Below are positions 16,910-26,885 of a DNA stretch of 64,000 bases, in pieces (position 1 is the first letter of the stretch; each line of letters begins with the position of its first letter). Made by a program: the position numbers and the translations under genes. Source of the DNA: Geomicrobium sp. JCM 19039 (GTDB lineage Bacteria; Bacillota; Bacilli; Bacillales; Marinococcaceae); the NCBI RefSeq assembly GCF_000698145.1, contig NZ_BAXB01000001.1, positions 124,001 to 188,000 on the forward strand, given 5' to 3'. The notes beneath the pieces are model-generated. The model was not told the origin of the DNA and searched no databases. It was given only the letters and a program-made list of their open reading frames with translations.

Positions 16910-18076
16910 ATGCTGAATCGAATTGCATCGCAAGTGTTTCATACCATACGTTTACAGAGAAAAGCATCAAAAAATCTCATCAGTGTACAAAATGATGTGA
17001 GTGCAACGACAGTAAATACGGTCGTTCAAAACCTTTTAGAAAACAATTTCATTCAAGAAGACGGCATCGGTCACTCGACAGGTGGAAGAAAGCCGCTGCT
17101 TTATAAAGTGAATGATGATATTCGATATGTGATCTGTGCTTCTTTGAAAGATTATACGATGACATTTGCTAAAGTGTCGCTTGGAGGCGTTGTGCTGGAT
17201 CGAAAGACCGGCAGGGTGGAATCGTTAACTGGAGAAGCTTATATTCAGAATTTTTTACAAACACTCGATCAATTTATCGTTCATTTGGATGATTGTATGG
17301 CGATTTCGGTCATTTTGCCAGGTGTAATTGAAGCTGATCGTGGTGTGGTGTTGTACAACGCACAACTAAAAATTTATGAGTACCCATTAAAGCAATCGCT
17401 TCAACAGCTTTACGCGGTCCCTATCTATATCGAGAATGATACGAATTCATTTGTTACAGCAGAGCGTTACATGGGCGCATTGCATGAAGAGAATATGCTC
17501 TACGTTACGATTGGCGATGGTGTGGGTGGAGGTTTACTCGTCAACGGTTCCATTCATCGAGGCCAACATGGTGCGGCAGGAGAAATTGGGCACATGACCG
17601 TCGTTCAAAATGGAGTGCTATGCTCATGCAACAACCGTGGCTGTTTAGAAAGCTATGTGAGTTGGCCGGCGATACGAGGCCGGATTATTTCCTTGTTAAT
17701 GGCAAGAAGATCAGACACGTGCCTACATGAATGGGTGGGCAATCAATATGAGAAGATTACACCTGAAATGTTTATCCGAGCCGTGCAAAACAACGATCCC
17801 CTTTCCGTTGTCATTAACAATGAAGTCGCAGAATATGTGGCAACCGCGTTTATCAATGTTCTTCACTTGTTAAGCCCGGATACGATTGTATTAAGCGGCA
17901 AAGTCGTGCAAGGGAATGATCAGTTGGTAAAGAAAGTTCAACAAATTGTTGAAGAGAGGAAGTTACCTGCGCTAGCTAGCAAAACGAATATTAAACTAAC
18001 GTCATTGAGTGAGGAAGTTGAACTCTTTGGGGCACTATCTGTCGCCTGTTCTGATCAAATTCCATTTGCTCAATAG
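16910..18076 (+). CDS. ROK family transcriptional repressor
   Basis: 388 residues. Residues 1-60 form a winged helix (SATTVNTVVQNLLENNFIQE); the rest is the ROK sugar-kinase-like domain with DGVGGGLLVNG, GEIGHMTV and the zinc cluster CSCNNRGCLE. In XylR/NagC-type repressors a sugar binds the ROK domain and releases DNA. It is the first gene of the carbohydrate cluster, 26 bases before the first dehydrogenase, so it most likely represses this cluster. The usual glycine after C-x-C is Asn here. ATG 16910 follows AAAGGGGTGG at a rather long distance. Confidence 0.88.
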   Translation: MLNRIASQVFHTIRLQRKASKNLISVQNDVSATTVNTVVQNLLENNFIQEDGIGHSTGGRKPLLYKVNDDIRYVICASLKDYTMTFAKVSLGGVVLDRKTGRVESLTGEAYIQNFLQTLDQFIVHLDDCMAISVILPGVIEADRGVVLYNAQLKIYEYPLKQSLQQLYAVPIYIENDTNSFVTAERYMGALHEENMLYVTIGDGVGGGLLVNGSIHRGQHGAAGEIGHMTVVQNGVLCSCNNRGCLESYVSWPAIRGRIISLLMARRSDTCLHEWVGNQYEKITPEMFIRAVQNNDPLSVVINNEVAEYVATAFINVLHLLSPDTIVLSGKVVQGNDQLVKKVQQIVEERKLPALASKTNIKLTSLSEEVELFGALSVACSDQIPFAQ

Positions 18077-18102
18077 CAAATCAATTATTAGGAGGGAAAC
18101 AC

Positions 18103-19124
18103 ATGCAACGTACACTTGTCATCGGGTTAGGAACGATGGGTTCTGTTCATACGAAAGCGTTCTATGAGATGCCAGACGCAGAACTTGTTGGAGTTGTGGA
18201 CCGTAATCCGGAAAAGCGTCATCAGTTTTCAGAACGTTATGAAACAAATGAATACGAAACATTTCAAGAAGCGCTAATACAATTGAATGAACGTATTGAT
18301 GTGGTCTCCATTTGTCTACCAACTGATGAGCATCCTGAATACGTCAAGCAAGCCGCTGATGCGGGTATTCATGTGATTTGTGAGAAGCCGATCGCAAGAA
18401 CACCAGAATTAGCGAGAGAGTTAATTGATTATTGCAAAGCAAAGAAAGTTCAATTATTTGTTGGACATGTCGTCCGCTTTTTCCAAGAGTATGTTGAAGC
18501 GAAGAAAATAATTGATTCAGGTGCGATTGGTACGATCAATGTTGTTCGGACAAGGCGTGGTGGTGCATTTCCCCAAGTACCAAGTGATTGGTATAGTGAC
18601 TACTCGAGGAGCGGTGGACTTGTTCTCGATACAATTATCCACGACTTTGACTTTTTACGCTGGTGTTTTGGAGATGTTACGCGGGTGTATGCAAAGAGCA
18701 TTGCTGGACCAAAGGCGTAAATGAGAAAAAACGGGACTATGCATTGGTGACGTTGCGGTTTTCAAGTGGCGTCATCGCTCATGTGGAAGGAACGTGGGCG
18801 CATCGCCAGTTTTCAACGGCATTTGAGTTCTCCGGTACCGATGGTGTCATTGATTACGATAGTCAAAAACAAAAAGCCGTCATGACAGAAATTCACCAGA
18901 CTGAAGGTAGTGGTGCTGGAGTTGCTGTCCCAGAAAGCCCGTTACAACTCTCCCCATATGACCGAGAACTTAGGCATTTTATTTCATGCATTGAAACCGG
19001 CTCTGAACCGGTCGTCACCGCTGAAGATGCGTATGAAGCCGTCGTCATTTCGCATGCTGCACTTGCGTCTATTGCCGATGGTGACGTTGTTGAAATTACT
19101 GCAGAAGGAGTGAAGTTGTCATGA
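18103..19124 (+). pseudogene. Gfo/Idh/MocA dehydrogenase A (frameshifted)
   Basis: NAD(P)-dependent sugar dehydrogenase family. The Rossmann start is VIGLGTMGSVH, and CEKPIARTPE near residue 94 carries the conserved E-K-P lysine. The first frame ends after SIAGPKA at 18720; one extra A in AAAGG near 18714 gives GPKGVNEKKRDYALVTLRFS and continues to 19124, about 340 residues in total, normal for the family. AGGAGGG lies 6 bases before the ATG. Its stop overlaps the ATG of dehydrogenase B by 4 bases (ATGA), a sign of translational coupling. Confidence 0.85.
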
Positions 19125-20088
19125 GAGTAGGAATTATAAGTTTTGCTCATGGGCATGCGAATGCATATGCCGATGCACTCGTAAATATACCAGATGTTGA
19201 ACTTGTCGGAATTGCAGATGATGACCGTGAGCGTGGCCAAGCGGCGGCTAATCGTTTTAAAACAGACTACTTTTCTTCCTACGATGCATTGTTAAAGGCG
19301 AGCGTGAATGCTGTAATCATTACTTCAGAAAACAGCCGTCATCGTGAGCATGTAGAAGCTGCAGCTTTGGCAGGTGTGGCCGTACTTTGCGAGAAGCCGC
19401 TTGCGCCGACAGCCGAAGATGCTAAAGCGATGATTAATGCTTGTAAACAGGCAGGGGTCTTATTGCAAACCGCGTTCCCTGTTCGTTTTAATGAAGCGAT
19501 AAAACGTGCTAGAAACGTCATTCAAGAAGACAAAATTGGCGAGATTGTCGCCATTAAAGGAACGAATCGTGGGAAAAATCCAGGCGGGTGGTTTGTGGAC
19601 AAATCGTCTTCCGGTGGCGGAGCTGTAATGGACCATACCGTACACGTCGCAGATATTATCCGCTGGATTACAGAGAAAGAATTTACACACGTGTATGCCG
19701 AAATTGAACAAACTGCGAAGAGTACGATCGACGACAGTGGCATCTTAACGATGACGTTGGAGGACGGGTCTTTTGCGACGCTTGATTGTAGTTGGTCACG
19801 TCCGAGTAATTTTCCGACGTGGGGCGATGTCACGATTGAATTTATAGGAACGGATGGAACGTTATTTGTCGATGCTTTTGCCCAGAAATTTGATGTGTAT
19901 CACAGCAATGGACTGCAATGGACGTTCTGGGGCGATGATATGGATGCAGGCCTCGTTAAGGATTTTGTCGGTGCTGTTCGTGCAAATCGCGCACCTTCCA
20001 TTACAGGGATGATGGGCTACGCACGGTAGAAGTCGCATTGGCGGCTTATGAATCTAGCAAACAAAAACGACCTGTAGCCATTACGTAA
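19121..20088 (+). pseudogene. Gfo/Idh/MocA dehydrogenase B (C-terminal frameshift)
   Basis: The N-terminus VGIISFAHGHANAYADAL lacks the classical G-x-G-x-x-G but fits the subgroup with G-x-x-S-x-x-H-x-H; CEKPLAPTAEDAK carries the E-K-P motif. The frame stops at 20029 after GMMGYAR; one extra G in GGG near 20007 gives TGDDGLRTVEVALAAYESSK and a stop at 20088, about 322 residues, with the usual D-G-L/R-x-x-E ending of the family. Coupled to dehydrogenase A upstream and to the isomerase gene 14 bases downstream. Confidence 0.85.
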
Positions 20089-20102
20089 AGGAGGCGTCTG
20101 AC

Positions 20103-20924
20103 ATGCAAACGGGACTTAATCAATGGTGTTTTCCAGAAGGTACACCGCTTGAAGATGTGTTTTCATGGACGAAAGAAGCCGGGATGGATGTTGTGGAGCT
20201 GAATGTTGGAGAACCAGGCAGTGTCGGACTAACAACGGAAACGACAGCCGAAGAAGCGACTGCCATCAAACAGTTGGCCGATCGTTTTGATATTCGATTG
20301 CGGAGCTTATCGACCGCACTTTTATGGAAAACTCCACTGTCAGCAAATGATGAAAACATTCGTGAAAAAGGCAAAGAGGTCGTGAGAAAGATGTTGACCT
20401 TGGCTGACGTGATGGAGATGGAGACGATCCTCGTCGTCCCAGGCGTTGTTACAAAAGATGTATCCTATCGTGACTGTTACGAGCGTGCCCAAACGGCTTT
20501 ACGAGAGTTGGCCCCTTACGCTGAACGAGCGAATATTTCCATCGGTGTAGAAAATGTATGGAATCGCTTCTTACTGTCTCCGATGGAAATGGCAGCGTTT
20601 ATTGACGGTTGTGAATCCCCATTTGTCGGTGCATATTTTGACGTCGGTAATGTATTGCAGTTTGGTTATCCAGAACAGTGGATTGAAATTTTGAATGAGC
20701 GCATTTTGAAAGTGCACGTCAAAGATTTTAAGACGAGTACAGGAAACATTACAGGGTTCACTAACCTTCTATCTGGAGATGTCGATTGGGAAAAGGTGGC
20801 GAATGCTCTTAGAGAAATTGGTTATGACAGCACGATCGTGGCAGAACTGAGCCCGTATGACACTTCAGCCAAAGCGTTGGCGATAGACACGGCCCATCAT
20901 ATGGACGTCATCTTTAGTCACTGA
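20103..20924 (+). CDS. Sugar isomerase/epimerase-like TIM barrel
   Basis: 273 residues of the xylose-isomerase-like TIM-barrel superfamily (AP endonuclease 2 fold). Likely metal ligands are visible at barrel strand ends: Glu in GVENVWNRF, Asp in GAYFDVGNV, His in KVHVKDFK and Glu in VAELSPYD, the E-D-H-E set of ketose 3-epimerases. The family includes L-ribulose-5-phosphate 3-epimerase, D-tagatose 3-epimerase and lyases acting on 3-keto-glycosides. ATG 20103 follows AAAGGAGG. With three Gfo/Idh enzymes around it, a role on an oxidised sugar is plausible. Confidence 0.8.
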   Translation: MQTGLNQWCFPEGTPLEDVFSWTKEAGMDVVELNVGEPGSVGLTTETTAEEATAIKQLADRFDIRLRSLSTALLWKTPLSANDENIREKGKEVVRKMLTLADVMEMETILVVPGVVTKDVSYRDCYERAQTALRELAPYAERANISIGVENVWNRFLLSPMEMAAFIDGCESPFVGAYFDVGNVLQFGYPEQWIEILNERILKVHVKDFKTSTGNITGFTNLLSGDVDWEKVANALREIGYDSTIVAELSPYDTSAKALAIDTAHHMDVIFSH

Positions 20925-20939
20925 TTTAAGGAGGATCGT

Positions 20940-21900
20940 ATGAACACACTTCGAATTGGTTTTATCGGTGCAGGTGGTGTTGCACGCGTGCACATGAAAA
21001 ACATTGCCGAAATTGAACATACTTCGATTGTGGCGGTTACCGATATTCATTCAGAAGCTGCAAAAAGAGCAGCTTCTGAATATAAAGCACGAGCGTATGC
21101 AGATGCTGAACAGATGATGGATAAAGAGAACTTGGACGCAATTTTTCTTTGTGTACCACCGTTTGCGCACAGTGACTTGGAAGAAAAAGTTGTCGCTCGT
21201 AACATTCATTTGATGGTAGAAAAGCCGGTAGAGCTCGAATTGTCCCGGGCAAAAGAAAAAGCCGAAATGATTGAATGTTCAGGTATTATTAACGCCTCGG
21301 GATATTGTCTAAGGTATTGGGATCTCATAGCGAAGGCGAAAGAACTGCTCGGTGATCAAACGGTGGCGATGGTTAGAGGTCAATACTTGAGTTCGTTTGT
21401 TAACACACCTTGGTATCGGCATCAAGAAAAGTCCGGGGGACAATTAGTTGAACAGTCCACCACATTGTGGACCTTGTTCGCTATCTCGCAGGAGACGTTA
21501 AAACCGTCAGTGCTGACATGGCACTAACGGTTTCCAAAGAAATTGAAGCTTGGATATTCCTGATGTGAGTTCAGTAAACATGCGCCTTCACTCAGGAGCC
21601 ATCGCCAATCTAACGAGTACATTTACGCAGCCGGATCATCGCATGGGCATTGAGCTTCTCGGGAGGGGATTTCGCATTGAAGTGAGCGGTCGTACGTTAA
21701 CCTATGTCACCGCAGATGATACGAAGACGATATCATCAGATGAAGATTTCTATAAAGCCCAAGATCAAGCGTTCATCGAAGCCGTGCGGCAAGGAGATCA
21801 GACACTCGTCAAAGCTTCGTATCAAGAAGGTGTAGACACACTTGCCGTCACACTTGCAGCGAATCAATCCTTTCAGACCGGCAAAATGATACTCATCTAG
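20940..21900 (+). pseudogene. Gfo/Idh/MocA dehydrogenase C (two frameshifts)
   Basis: Starts GFIGAGGVARVHMKNI (Rossmann loop) with VEKPVELELSRAK as the E-K-P motif, behind AAGGAGG. Two single-base losses break it: adding C near 21453 restores EQSTHIVDLVRYLAGDVKTV, and adding G near 21553 restores EAWDIPDVSSVNMRLHSG, after which it runs to 21900 (about 321 residues). The C-terminal half has the normal beta-sheet region (GAIANLTSTFTQPDHRMGIE). The three dehydrogenases of this cluster are clearly different from one another rather than recent duplicates. Confidence 0.85.
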
Positions 21901-21921
21901 TCAATTATAAGGAGGGTGGAT

Positions 21922-23183
21922 ATGCGTAAGAAAATCGGATTGGCGTGTGTAGCTAGCGTGTTGCTCGTTTCTTGTTCAGGTGAAGAACGCACGCAGGATA
22001 CGTTGCAGATTGCCCTGTGGGATGAGGATGCCGATGATGCGGTAACAGCCGCCATCGCTTCCTTTAATGAGATTCACCCAGACATTGATGTGCAAGTTAC
22101 ATATACCCCATTCGCACAATATTGGACGAATCTAAGTACAAGCATGGGTGCGGGCAGTGGTCCAGATCTCTTTTGGATGAATGCCGTCAACTTTCATCGC
22201 TATGCAGATTCTGGGTTAATTAAAGATCTCGATCCATTCGTTGAAGCGGACGCTGAATACGATAAAGAAGATTACTACGAGAATGCAGTTGAATTGTACA
22301 GCTATGAAGATTCTTTGTATGCCGCACCTTATTTTGTCGATGCGATTGCGCTCGTTTATAACAAGGAACTGTTTGATGAAGCGGGTGTCGACTATCCAGA
22401 TGAAACTTGGACGTGGGAAGACTTAGAAGAAGCCGGGGCAGCATTAACCGATGAAGAAGCAGGAGTTTACGGCTATGGGGCAACCATTACGAGTAATCAA
22501 AGAGGCTATTACAACCTCATTCATCAGGCAGGTGGCCAAATTGTGAGCGATGATGGACTGTATTCAGGCTTTGGGACAGAGGCTGCCTTAGAAGCGTTGC
22601 AATTCTCAGAGCATCTCATTGAAGAAGGGATTTCACCTGGCGTACGCATGCAAATTGAATCGGCAATGACACAGCTTTTTCAATCTGAGATGGTAGCGAT
22701 GTATCCAGAGTTGTCCCCGATGCTCGGTGAGGTCGTTGAGGCGCTTGGCGATAAAGTAGAAGTGGCTCCTTTGCCCAGTCATAAAGAAGATGCTCCATCA
22801 TCCATGGCATTGGATGGGCGATGAACGAAGATGTCGTTGATCCTAGTGTTGCCTGGGACTTATTGCGTGAGCTGACGAGCGAAACTGGAAATGCAGAAAT
22901 TGCCGACAGTGGTTTTTCCACACCGGCGATGATTTCACAAGGAGAACGCTGGCTGGAGTCTACCCCATCAATCAATTTAGAAGTGTTTCTTGAGGCGCAA
23001 GAAACCGGTGCTCCTTACCCGGTGTCAAACAATACAGCCGAGTGGCAACGTGTCGAACAAACCGAGATTCAAGGCGCTTTCTTAGGCCAGAAGACGATTG
23101 AAGAAGCGTTAGAAACGGTTGCCAACGAAATGGATCAAATACTTCAAGAAGGCATTGATGTCGAGGAAGAGGGGGATGAGTAG
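21922..23183 (+). pseudogene. Sugar ABC transporter binding lipoprotein (frameshifted)
   Basis: A family-1 extracellular solute-binding protein. ATG 21922 follows AAGGAGG; the start MRKKIGLACVASVLLVSC ends in a lipobox, then a very acidic mature protein with GSGPDLFWMNAVNFHRYADSG and PYFVDAIALVYNKELF, typical of CUT1 sugar receptors. The first frame ends at 22824; adding one C at TCATCC near 22814 joins it to SSHGIGWAMNEDVVDPSVAW and the stop at 23183, about 420 residues. The permease gene follows with no gap. Confidence 0.88.
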
Positions 23184-24116
23184 ATGGCGAACGTGGCAAC
23201 GGAGCACCGGACAGGTACACGGCACACGAAGAAAAAGAAATTGCATGACCATAGGTTATGGGCAGTGTTGTTCGTCGGCCCAGTATTCCTTGGGTTGTTC
23301 ACTTTCTACATGATGCCTGCCCTGGCTTCATTTGGACTCGCCTTTACGTTTTGGGACGGGCTTACTGCCCCATCTTTTGCAGGACTGGATAATATCATCG
23401 CTCTTTTTAACAGTGATATCTTCATGCGCTCACTCGTAAACACCATCGTTTTTACAGGGGTAGCTGTACCTGTCACCGTATCGTTGGCTACGATGATTGC
23501 GGTTTTGCTCAATCAACGAATTAAAGGCATGATCATTTATCGAACATTGTATTTCTTGCCCGTCGTGACGATGCCTGTAGCGGTAGGAATGGTCTGGTTG
23601 TGGCTTTATAACACCGAGTTTGGTCTGATTAACTATGTACTCGGAATCATCGGTTTACCTGAACCAGAGTGGCTCTTTAATCCAAACATTGCCCTTCTTT
23701 CGGTGATTGCCGTCTACGTATGGATGACGGTCGGTAACAGTGTCATTTTAATTCTCGCCGGTTTACAAGGGGTATCCACAACTTATTACGAGGCGAGCAA
23801 AATTGACGGGGCTTCAAAAATGGATCAGTTTTTTAAGATCACTCTTCCGTTAATTACACCTACACTCTTTTTTGTGACGGTTACTTCAATGATTACGTCA
23901 CTACAAGTGTTTGACCTTATTTTCGTAATGATCGGTGACACACCTGCGATCGTCAATCCGATTCGGACGATTGTGTACGGCGTGTATGAATCTGGATTTA
24001 TGTTAAGTCAAATGGGGTATGCATCCGCTCAAGCGTTCATTTTATTCCTAATGATTCTCCTCTTCACAATTATTCAGTTCTGGGGACAGAAGAAGTGGGT
24101 GCATTATGATGCGTAA
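23184..24116 (+). CDS. Sugar ABC transporter permease (MalF type)
   Basis: 310 residues with six membrane segments after a basic cytoplasmic N-terminus. The EAA loop YYEASKIDGASKMDQFFKI (about residue 200-219) is where a CUT1 permease contacts its ATPase. ATG 23184 comes directly after the TAG of the binding protein, with GAGGGGG at 8 bases. Forms the import channel with the next gene. Confidence 0.92.
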   Translation: MANVATEHRTGTRHTKKKKLHDHRLWAVLFVGPVFLGLFTFYMMPALASFGLAFTFWDGLTAPSFAGLDNIIALFNSDIFMRSLVNTIVFTGVAVPVTVSLATMIAVLLNQRIKGMIIYRTLYFLPVVTMPVAVGMVWLWLYNTEFGLINYVLGIIGLPEPEWLFNPNIALLSVIAVYVWMTVGNSVILILAGLQGVSTTYYEASKIDGASKMDQFFKITLPLITPTLFFVTVTSMITSLQVFDLIFVMIGDTPAIVNPIRTIVYGVYESGFMLSQMGYASAQAFILFLMILLFTIIQFWGQKKWVHYDA

Positions 24117-24133
24117 ACAAGGGGGTACGAACC

Positions 24134-24946
24134 ATGAAAAGTAAAATCTGGATTCATTTGGTTTTGATTGTTGGTGCGGTTGTCATGGTTGTTCCTTTCT
24201 TTTGGATGATCTCTACTTCCTTAAAAACCTATGTGGAATCGGTTCAAATACCTCCAACAATTATGCCGAGTGATCCGCAGTTTTCAAATTATCTAGCCGT
24301 TTTTGAAAGTGCGGATTTCTTTCTCTATTATATAAACACGTTCTTAATGACAGCTGGGCGGACACTCGCACAACTGCTCCTCTGTTCAATGGCGGCTTAT
24401 GCGTTTGCCCGTCTTGTGTTTCCATTTAAGAATACGATTTTCATTCTCATTTTGTCTGTCTTAATGGTCCCGATGCAAGTGATTTTGATTCCTAATTATG
24501 CACTTCTCACTGAATTTGGTTGGGTCGATACGTTTTACGCGTTGATTGTACCGGGCATGTTTAGTGCATTTGGAGTGTTTTTACTTCGGCAATTCTTTAT
24601 GGGTATTCCAAAAGAGTTGGATGAGGCCGCCCTTATCGACGGCTGTTCCCATTGGGGAATCTATTGGCGAATCATCTTACCAAATGCCAAACCGGCACTT
24701 GTGGCGCTCGCGATTTTTACAATCTTAAACTCCTGGAATGACTTCCTTTGGCCGCTCGTCATGACCAACTCAGAAAGCATGCGGGTGTTGTCGGTCGGAA
24801 TTGCTTCTTTCCAAGGCCAGTATAGTACAGACTTTCCACTTCTGATGGCAGCGGCTTTCCTATCTACCATTCCGATGCTTATCATGTTTATCTTCTTGCA
24901 AAAACATCTTATCGCTGGCATTTCACTCGGTGGTGTGCGCAGATAA
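24134..24946 (+). CDS. Sugar ABC transporter permease (MalG type)
   Basis: 270 residues, six membrane segments; EAA loop LDEAALIDGCSHWGIYWRII around residue 160-180. Partner of the MalF-type permease 17 bases upstream. The cluster ends here without an ATPase gene; Bacillus CUT1 importers commonly share one ATPase (MsmX) encoded elsewhere, which is the likely explanation. Confidence 0.92.
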   Translation: MKSKIWIHLVLIVGAVVMVVPFFWMISTSLKTYVESVQIPPTIMPSDPQFSNYLAVFESADFFLYYINTFLMTAGRTLAQLLLCSMAAYAFARLVFPFKNTIFILILSVLMVPMQVILIPNYALLTEFGWVDTFYALIVPGMFSAFGVFLLRQFFMGIPKELDEAALIDGCSHWGIYWRIILPNAKPALVALAIFTILNSWNDFLWPLVMTNSESMRVLSVGIASFQGQYSTDFPLLMAAAFLSTIPMLIMFIFLQKHLIAGISLGGVRR

Positions 24947-24950
24947 CCGT

Positions 24951-24990
24951 CAGGCTGCTGCTCGTTTATAATAACGGTGACAGCAGCCTG
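24951..24990. terminator. Inverted repeat between convergent genes
   Basis: CAGGCTGCTG and CAGCAGCCTG (10-bp perfect stem, 20-base loop) lie between the permease stop and the cardiolipin synthase stop, which is inside the loop. No T-run follows, so its strength as a terminator is uncertain. Confidence 0.5.
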
Positions 24991-26431
24991 GCAATGTTCT
25001 CTTTAATTCGAACCCAATTGGAGCGTTGTTCATATTCTTCCAAAGTTAATTCATGGCAGTCGATGATGTCATCTTGAAACGTTGACTTCATTTTTACGGC
25101 CATGTCTTCGTCATACATAAATGTGTTCACCTCGAAATTCAGGCTCACACTGCGTACGTCCATGTTCGTCGTTCCAATCGTACTAATTCGGTCATCGACG
25201 ACCATCGTTTTTGCATGCAGGAAGCCGCGATCATAAATATAAATCGTCGCACCGATACGAAGTAATTCACCGATATGAAAGTACGTTGCCCAATAAATGA
25301 ACGGATGATCGGGCTTGTTAGGAATCATGATGCGAACGTCAATCCCACTTAAAATCGCGACACGTAAATTATCAAGTAAACCAATATCGGGAATGAAATA
25401 GGGCGTCTGAATGTAAATGTATTTCTTCGCATTCTGGATCATTTGGATGAAGCCATTTTTTACTTGATCGGTCTCAAAGCCAGGCCCGCTTGCAACAATT
25501 TGCATCGGTACACCGCCCTTTAAGGATGAGGAGACCGGAACAGCATAATCTTCAAAAGCTTTTGACCGGTACTTCTTTCCTTTATTCCAATCCGAAATAA
25601 ATTGATCGTGCAGATGGTGAACGGCGCTTCCGGTCATGCGCAAATGAGAATCTCGCCAATAGCCGAGCGCGCTATCCTCCGTATTGTATTTATCCCCGAT
25701 ATTAAACCCGCCGAGGTATCCCACTTTTCCGTCGATAATTCCGAGCTTTCGGTGATTTCGATGATTTAAACTGCCGTACGTGAACATGGAACGCGGCGGG
25801 AAAAACGCGCGTGCCCTACCGCCTGCTTCTAAATATCACGCAAATAGCGCTTCGTAATCTTGTATGAACCGAGTCCATCGTACAACAACATCACTTGTAC
25901 GCCTTGTTTTGCTTTGTCAGTGAGCAGTGAAATGAGCGTATCGCCAAGCTCATCTGTATTAATGGAGAAATATTGCAAATGAATGTAGTTTGTCGCGTCT
26001 TTAATGTCCTGGAATAGGGAAGCGAACTTTTGGTCACCGTCAGTCAAAAGATCGACGGACTGCGCGTATGTCAGCGGTGCATGACTATGCGTAAGGTGCA
26101 TATAGATAAGGCTTTCCAGGCCGTCCATGCTCGGTGATTTACGGTATAATGTTTCCTCTTGAAATGCTTCTCTTTGATGCAACAGTAAGCTGTTTGTTTT
26201 GAACAACGCGTTCTCATTCCAAGAACTATTTCTCAATTCACGTCCAAAGATAAAGTAAAGGATTAAACCAACGACAGGGATAAAAAATAGAACCATTAAC
26301 CATGCCCATGTAGCCTGGGCACTTTTTTGTTCTCGAAAAATAATAATAAGGCCAAAAATAATATTCAAAAGTAAGATGCTTAAAAAAACAATTGCAGGCC
26401 AAGACATGCCTCTTTTCACCCTTTCCCTCAT
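24966..26431 (-). pseudogene. cls: Cardiolipin synthase (frameshifted)
   Basis: Two frames (26431-25829 and 25787-24966) make one phospholipase-D-type cardiolipin synthase of about 488 residues. Two N-terminal membrane helices are followed by two catalytic HKD motifs: HRKLGIIDGKVGYLGGFN in the second frame near its start and HAKTMVVDDRISTIGTTNMD further on. Adding one T to the TTT run near 25832 reads DILEAGGRARAFFPPRSMFT across the break. The enzyme joins two phosphatidylglycerols into cardiolipin, a lipid raised under salt stress. The start is unsure: ATG 26431 has a weak ribosome site and ATG 26407 follows AAAGGGTG better. Confidence 0.88.
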
Positions 26432-26631
26432 TGTTTCAGCATTTCCCTGTGTGGATCGTTTTTAATCACAATCGTGCAAGGGAAATCACGAGTTTTGTCG
26501 AATAGTTTAGTAAGAATCACTCCAGTGGTTTATTTTCACATAATCTTCATGGTTTTTCACCTCAACTACAGACGAACTTCAGATCGTTCTTGTACAGTGA
26601 ACGTATAACCTTTAGAAGGGGATGATTGACC

Positions 26632-26868
26632 ATGAAGAAAATGACAACAGGAATGATTACTTCATTACTTGCGCTTAGTTCAGTTGCTCATATCAGTTAC
26701 ACCGATTCCGATACAAAAGAAAAGCAAGGTACGGCCGTATTCGGATACTACGAGACGGCAACTCCAGCCCTTTCCGAAGACATTGAAGGAACGGTCGAGA
26801 CGATTGATGAGACAGGGCAAGTGCTCCATGTCGAAGATGTGACCAATACGATAGAATACGTAACATAA
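26632..26868 (+). CDS. Small secreted protein, unknown
   Basis: 78 residues: MKKMTTGMITSLLALSSVAH is a signal peptide, followed by a short acidic mature part (EDIEGTVETIDETGQVLHVE). AAGGGGATGA precedes it; TTG 26626 two codons earlier is an alternative start. It lies 17 bases before the acetamidase gene, with that gene's ribosome site between, so the two may be co-transcribed. The mature part is too short for an enzyme. No family recognised. Confidence 0.5.
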   Translation: MKKMTTGMITSLLALSSVAHISYTDSDTKEKQGTAVFGYYETATPALSEDIEGTVETIDETGQVLHVEDVTNTIEYVT

Positions 26869-26885
26869 AACAGGAGGGTTCATTC

